Origin: Prinsepia uniflora
Taxonomy: Eukaryota; Streptophyta; Magnoliopsida; Rosales; Rosaceae
Reading direction: 5' to 3'
Assembly: GCA_032719365.1 (NCBI GenBank)
Contig: CM064876.1
Coordinates: 55,547,864-55,611,863 of the forward strand
DNA length: 64,000 bases
The position numbers and the translations under genes are program-made. Positions within the stretch are counted from its first letter, which is position 1; each line of letters opens with the position of its first letter. The notes under the pieces are model-generated. The model did not search any database. It was not told the DNA's origin and saw only the letters and a program-made list of their open reading frames with translations. Of this stretch, positions 58,857-64,000 are shown one piece after another.

Positions 58857-60768
58857 TGTCAGGACCCACCCCGGTTTCACCCCGAAAATCGAGGTTAATC
58901 CTGCTCTCGTCTGACACCCAGACACAACACCAAGGTAAACTTACTCTGAACCACCAAAGTACTCAGTCAGACGCAGGAGAAAATTTTACACATCCCGAAG
59001 TCAAGTTTAACAGAGCATAATACCGATTAAAAAAGAAAGAAAATCAATAAACTAGATACACGCACACGGAAAATTTAAGACACTCCGGGGTCGCTCTCGC
59101 AACTTCTATGCCTCAGACGCTGCCTCGACGCCAGAACCCCGCTCTAGTTCCACGACCTGGAGGGCAAGTTAAAAACAGAAGGTGTGAGTGGACCATAATT
59201 AATAAAATATTTCCGAAAACCATTGCATAATAAAACCAGGGTTTTAGCCCTCCGTTTTGAAAACACACATGCATAACCCATTAGGTGAAAACAGTTATAA
59301 ATCACGTAGTCATCACCATTAAAACAGTTACAGAATCAATGTAAAAATAGTTATGAAAATCATATCATAAGCATCATAAAACCGTATCATAAAACACAAA
59401 CACTAAGCCATCATAATCCGATCAAACCTGCTGGACCTATCCGAGTCTTTAAACTCCCGAGTCTTTAAACTCAATCCAAGCCTCAATAATATCCGAGTCT
59501 TTAAACTCAATAGGCCTACAGGGGAAATATCAATATATCCGAGTCTTTAAACTCCCGAGTCTTTAAACTCAATCTGGGCCCGTCCCCCGTCAAATATAAT
59601 CCGAATCTTTAAACACAATAACCAGATCCAGAAAATCCAATCAAAACCATTTGAAAACCATTTCTAAATCCACATTCAAACTCGAATCCGAAACCACTGG
59701 TCTGACGCCATTCAGGCATCCAAAACCGTCATTCCGAACCCAAATTCGGAATTCCACTTTTCAACTTTAAAACCAAATTTCACTTTCCAAAATCCGATTT
59801 GAAACCAAAAATCCTTGATCATCGAAATCATGTTCCAAACTCCACTTATAATCATTAAAAACCCGTTATCATTTGAAAACCCCAAAACCATGGCATTATA
59901 CTCAGAAATCGACATTTCTCGTAAAACGTGCCAATTACGTTATTCCTCGAAAACCGTACAATTATGTAAAACCAACATAGCATATTCAACAATCATGAAA
60001 CCACATATAAAACTATAAAACAAGTAATTAAAAGCAGTCATGCATGCTCAGTTATAGAGAAGGGGTCCACTCACAGTTACCGAGCCCTCAATCGCGTCCC
60101 GAACGTCCCGTACGTTCCTCAGCATCCCTGGGAAGTCCTGATCCTGTCACAAGTCACCAAAGTACGTCACTAACACATCTACGAAGGTCCACCTAATTTT
60201 CCCTAAAAATCCCCGAGTCCTAAACGTAATGAACCGATACCCTAAACCTTCACCTTCGCGGAACTAACCTCAAACGACGCCCGAACAACCCGAAACCAAG
60301 TCTAATAGACTCGTCACAACACCTAGACCAAAAACCATGTTGACCGTTTTCCCAACCGCCGTCCTACGCGCCCCCACGCGCCGCCCAAAGTGGCTCCGCA
60401 TAGGCCTCACGCGCCTGCTACAGTACCATAAAACAAGTAATTAAAAGCAGTCATGCATGCTCAGTTATAGAGAAGGGGTCTACTCACAATTACCGAGCCC
60501 TCAATCGCGTCTCGAACGTCCCGTACGTTCCTCAGCTTCCTCGGGAAGTCCTGATCCTGTCACAAGTCACCAAAGTACGTCACTAACACATCTACGAAGG
60601 TCCACCTAATTTTTCCCAAAAATCCCCGGGTCCTAAACGTAACGAACCGATACCCTAAACCTTCACCTTCACGGAACTAACCTCAAACGACGTCCGAACA
60701 ACCCGAAACCAAGTCCAATAGACTCGTCACAACACCTAGACCAAAAACCATGTTGACCGTTTTCCCAA
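58857..60768 (-). repeat. 5' LTR of the minus gag-only element, rearranged
   Basis: Near-identical to 54182-55750. At 60427 it jumps back 413 bp at an AT overlap and repeats 60015 onwards, then ends at 60768. The sense-start 1.3 kb is absent. Inverted pair at 59183-59194 and 60064-60075. Confidence 0.88.
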
Positions 60769-61311
60769 CAGGTTGGATCCAGCAGGTTTGATCGGATGAT
60801 GACACTTTGGCATTTATGTTTTATGATACTGTTTCCATGATAATCATTATGTGATTTATAAATATTTTCAGATATTGGGTTATGCATGCATGTTTTCAAA
60901 ACGGAGGGCCAAACCCTGGTTTGTTTATGAAATGGTTTTTGAAACTTTTACTCTTTTTAGTCCACTCACACTTTTCTGGTTTTAAATTCCATCCAGGTCG
61001 TGGAGCTGGCGCGGGGGTTGACGTTTAGACAGTGTCGGAGGCATATTGTTATCCTCGAGTTATTTCTGAGTGTTTCCAGCTTTTCTGTTGTTCGGGTAGT
61101 CAAACTTTGAGTGTAGCTTTTGTTTTACCTTGTTTAGTACGATGCTCTATATAACGGTTGATTTTTGTTGGTTTGTGAATTCTCTCTCCCATGTCTGGCA
61201 ATGTAATTTGTGCTTTTCGTGAGGTTATTTCGGTCTTTCGTGTGGGGTTGTCAGACGAGAGTGGGGTTCACCTCGGTTATCGGGGTGATAATCGGGGTTG
61301 GTCTTGTCAAT

Positions 61312-61323
61312 TGGTATCAGAGC
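61312..61323 (+). other. Primer-binding site (tRNA-iMet)
   Basis: TGGTATCAGAGC, 2 bp after the LTR end TTGTCA. Confidence 0.92.
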
Positions 61324-61396
61324 ATAGGTTTGTTGGTTTGTGTCAGTTACGAGGTCGTTTTACTGACTCTATGCCTCTTTCAGCGTTCAGTTGACC

Positions 61397-62460
61397 ATGC
61401 CTCCGAGACGTGAGCCCCCTCCATGACCTGAAGACGACGCGGCGAGAGGGACATAGAGTGCTACGATTGAGCGAGCCCAGCGGCTCGGGGCTACGACGTT
61501 TAATGGTGGGGCAGACCCTAAGGAAGCCCACAAGTGGATTACGAGACTTGAGCGGATTTTCGTAGTGATGCGATGCCCACCGGAGGATCGAGTGTTACTA
61601 GCTACCTTTTTACTGGACGGTGCGGCGTACGAGTGGTGGTACACCCTCGACTTGTCAGGGTGGGATGCCCACACAGTGACCTGGGAGACATTTAGGGAGC
61701 GGTTTCTGGATCAGTATTACCCTCGTTCTTTCCGCGATGCCAAGGAGGATGAGTTTCTGCAGCTCCAATAGGGGAGCATGACGGTGGCTGAGTACGAACA
61801 GAAGTTTCAGATGTTGTCCCGATTTTCTCATGCGTTTGTGGCTACGGAAGCCGAGAAGTGCCGTAGGTTTGAGTTGGGCCTGCGAGGTGAGATTTGAGCC
61901 ATAGTGACGGCCGGATCGTTTGCGACCCTCCGAGAGTTGTCAGATGCTGCAGTGAGGGTAGAGGCTAGCTTGCCGGTACGACACCGAGAGCCACCTTTTT
62001 CTGGTGCTTCGAGCTAGAGGACACCGAAGAGGGGCAACTACAGTGGAGCATCGTCGGCGGTCGATGATCGTTTTAGCAAACCTGTTAGTTTCCAGAGTTC
62101 AGAGTTCCGTGGACACCGAGCACAGCCGACCTCACAAACCAGTGCGACGTCTGTTGCATCTACATGGAGACGGAGTGGAGGATCCAGTCGAGATGTTTGT
62201 TACTACTGTGGGGAGCGAGGTCACTTCCGACGCGAGTGTCCGTTGTTACCCCATGAGGGTGGTGTAGGCCGAGGAGCGGCGGAGCAAGGACGGAGCACGG
62301 CGTCAGCGTCAAGAACAGCCAGCACCAGAGGAGGTGGTGGTGCCACTAGTAGTTCAAGGGGACGTGGTAGATCTTCAGGACCCCAGTCCTGAGTGTTTGC
62401 GATGACTCAGCAGGAGTCTCAGTCAGCACCCGGTGCCGTGACAGGTACTTTTACTCTCCT
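61397..62460 (+). pseudogene. Gag of the second plus gag-only element
   Basis: ATG at 61397 (MPPRREPPP). Same motif order as the minus copy: HKWITRLERIFVVMRCPPED, FLLDGAAYEWWYTL, FRERFLDQYYPRSF, MTVAEYEQKFQML, LRELSDAAVRVEASL, then SGASS followed by TAG, then RTPKRGNYSG, a zinc knuckle CYYCGERGHFRREC near 62200, and a Gly/Ser-rich tail. Private stops (61423-61425, 61453-61455, 61769-61771, 61897-61899, 62390-62392) fit C-to-T decay of CGA and CAA/CAG codons. After 62400 it reads MTQQESQSAPGAVTGT, the usual start of the protease, which then ends. Confidence 0.87.
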
Positions 62461-63265
62461 TGGTTATGTTGTATACCTTTTTGTTGGATCTCGGGGTAGA
62501 GTTTAGGATTTTTCCCCTAGGTGACTTGGAGTGACGAGGTTGAAGCCTACAGTGAGTTCCGTTGAAGGATGCCAGAAGGAATTGGAAATGAGTGACTATA
62601 ACTGATCGATATGAGGTTATTGAAGAGAACTCATAATCTAGGAGTGCCTTTAGGACTTTGTTGATTTCTTCCGACATGGTGGTCGGAGCAGTTGAGGGAC
62701 GTGACGGCAAAGTAGTGAGTCGGTAGATAGGATTCCCTGTTTGCTGAGTAAAGCAGGATTGGAACGCTTCTGGTTTCGATTTTGAGTTGAGTAGTCGTTG
62801 TTAAACCTAGATTTTGGTTTAGGAAGTCTACTTGGATTCGTAGCTGAGTTACCTTAGGATTTTCTACCGACCAAGAGACCGGAAGTCGGGTTTGGAGTTT
62901 GGGTTTGGTTTCCGAAAGGTGTAGGTGGATGTACGTGAGGATGTACTCTATGAACTCTGTTGGGTACTCTAAATGAGGTATTCTAAAATACCTTTGTTTC
63001 TTTTACGTTCATAGATTTTCCCTTGCGAAAGCAATGAAGTTCTAGTTAGTAGTACTGGGCGAAGGTACGTTTGACTTGAGAGAGTGTCAGAAGTGTTGAA
63101 ACTGGTAATAGGGGTGTTGCGGCGTACCCAAGGTGGAGAGGACAGGTTGGGAACTGTCAGAAGCAGTAGTTGTTGTTGGCAAGAGTTGACCACCGAGTAG
63201 GAGACCCAGGAGTAGGGGTACGAGATGTGGAATTTCGGGACGAAATTCTTTTAAGGAGGGTAGAT

Positions 63266-64000
63266 TGTAACGACCCGACCCGGGAGTCGGGATTAGCGAA
63301 GTGATTAGTAACGGCTTAGCCAAGTTAATCGGTGTTTAGTGGGTTACTTTTGAACAGTTGGCGCAGAATGACGATTTTGCCCCTAAAATGGGCAAAATGT
63401 TGAGTTTTAGTTCGGGCGGTCAATTGGACATTGACTGATTACCGTGACGTAGTTTGGGACATCACGAGTCCGTAGACAGGTGGCACGCCCAATTCCAACA
63501 TCCAAGGAGGAAGTTATGATGTTCGGAAAGTTGAGGGCACTTTCGTAATTTGGTTAAAAAGAAGGGAGAAAGTTGACTTTTTGCATGACAGGGATTTTAC
63601 ACGTAGACCGAGGACCGTTAGGTAGATCTCGTCGTCCCGAGTACAACGACAGGCGACATGCTTTCATCGGACGTCGGACGAGCGAGATACGGGTCTAGAA
63701 CATGAGGGGTAAAATCGTAAATTGGATTCACAAGGGGTATTTTGGTCGTTTTGCACATTGGGAATTGTGCAAATCAGATTGGGACCATAGGGCTTGGACA
63801 CATGGGGTGTGTCTAGTGGGTTCTACAAGGTTGCACGGTGCAATTAAATGGGTTGAGTCGTGTTTGTGAGAAGAGGGAAAACAGAGACTAAGTTTGAGAG
63901 GAAAATCGATCGATGGCAGGGTGTGTGTGAGGCCTTGTGACCAGGTGAGAGTGAGCAGAGACTAATTGAGAGCTGGTGAGTGAGTCTTGAGTGAGAATTG
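63266..64000 (+). repeat. 3' LTR, start only
   Basis: TGTAACGACCCGACCC after the purine tract TTTAAGGAGGGTAGAT. The CGTGACGT pair is at 63443-63466 (one change in the second arm). Runs past the window end. Confidence 0.9.

Larger units (their letters stand above)
54182..60768 (-). mobile_element. Gag-only LTR element (TR-GAG-like), minus copy
   Basis: Left LTR 54182-57073 (complete), interior 57074-58856, right LTR from 58857, damaged. Primer site TGGTATCAGAGC on minus at 58843-58854 and purine tract at 57074-57085. The interior contains only gag. The right (5') LTR has a 413-bp internal tandem duplication (60015-60427, 60428-60768) and lacks its sense start; it is fused to an inverted LTR of the same lineage. 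No target duplication can be tested. Confidence 0.88.
60769..64000 (+). mobile_element. Gag-only LTR element (TR-GAG-like), second plus copy, cut by window end
   Basis: A 3' piece of the 5' LTR (60769-61309) starts in the middle of the LTR, at GGTTGGATCCAGCAGG. Primer site TGGTATCAGAGC 61312-61323, gag 61397-62460, purine tract 63250-63265, 3' LTR from 63266 to beyond 64000. The interior between 62460 and 63250 has no protease, RT or integrase motif. Confidence 0.87.

Overview
The window is nuclear DNA of a flowering plant. The evidence is a spliced plastid-type DnaJ gene, a spliced CUE-domain gene, GT-AG introns with U/A-rich plant-style ends, a Cassandra element (a plant-only TRIM with 5S rRNA-like LTRs), plant L1 LINE and hAT remnants, and dense nested LTR retrotransposons. 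The species cannot be told by eye; a eudicot is likely.

Two host genes can be reconstructed, both on the minus strand. At 935-8636 lies an 11-exon gene for a plastid-targeted type-A DnaJ/Hsp40 (transit peptide, J domain with HPD, G/F linker, four CxxCxGxG zinc motifs, C-terminal substrate-binding domain). At 42585-45267 lies a 5-exon gene for a small CUE-domain (ubiquitin-binding) coiled-coil protein. From memory, the Arabidopsis relatives are the neighbours At1g80030 and At1g80040, so this looks like a conserved gene pair pushed apart by about 34 kb of transposons.

The island between them (about 9.7-41.6 kb) holds, left to right: (i) Tat1, a decayed Ty3/gypsy Tat-type element (pol on minus, antisense ORF on plus), split by a solo LTR (12507-14757) and by a 9.5-kb non-coding LARD-type element (17177-26722, 3.2-kb LTRs, TSD CCCAA); (ii) an LTR-like fragment (27.8-30.8 kb) and a tRNA-derived SINE; (iii) a LINE with ORF1 and endonuclease but no RT, cut into an hAT transposase fragment; (iv) Tat2, a second Tat-type element on plus (gag, RT, RNase H; no integrase) with its antisense ORF on minus, ending at 41600.

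Upstream of the CUE gene (45.7-64 kb) is a second island made almost only of LTR elements that carry gag but no pol (TR-GAG-like): fragments at 45.7-49.8 kb, one plus copy at 49.8-54.2 kb that hosts a complete Cassandra TRIM, one minus copy at 54.2-60.8 kb, and one plus copy at 60.8-64 kb that runs off the window and is fused head-to-head with the previous one.

The most unusual signals are in the LTRs. Most of the gag-only and LARD elements share (a) termini TGTAACGACC, a tRNA-iMet primer site and a purine tract; (b) an inverted CGTGACGT pair near the LTR start; (c) an inverted TGTGAGTGGAC / GTCCACTCACA pair, about 0.9-1.25 kb apart, enclosing an array of short repeats that differs in every family. 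Two gag copies also share one in-frame TAG with an open frame on both sides.
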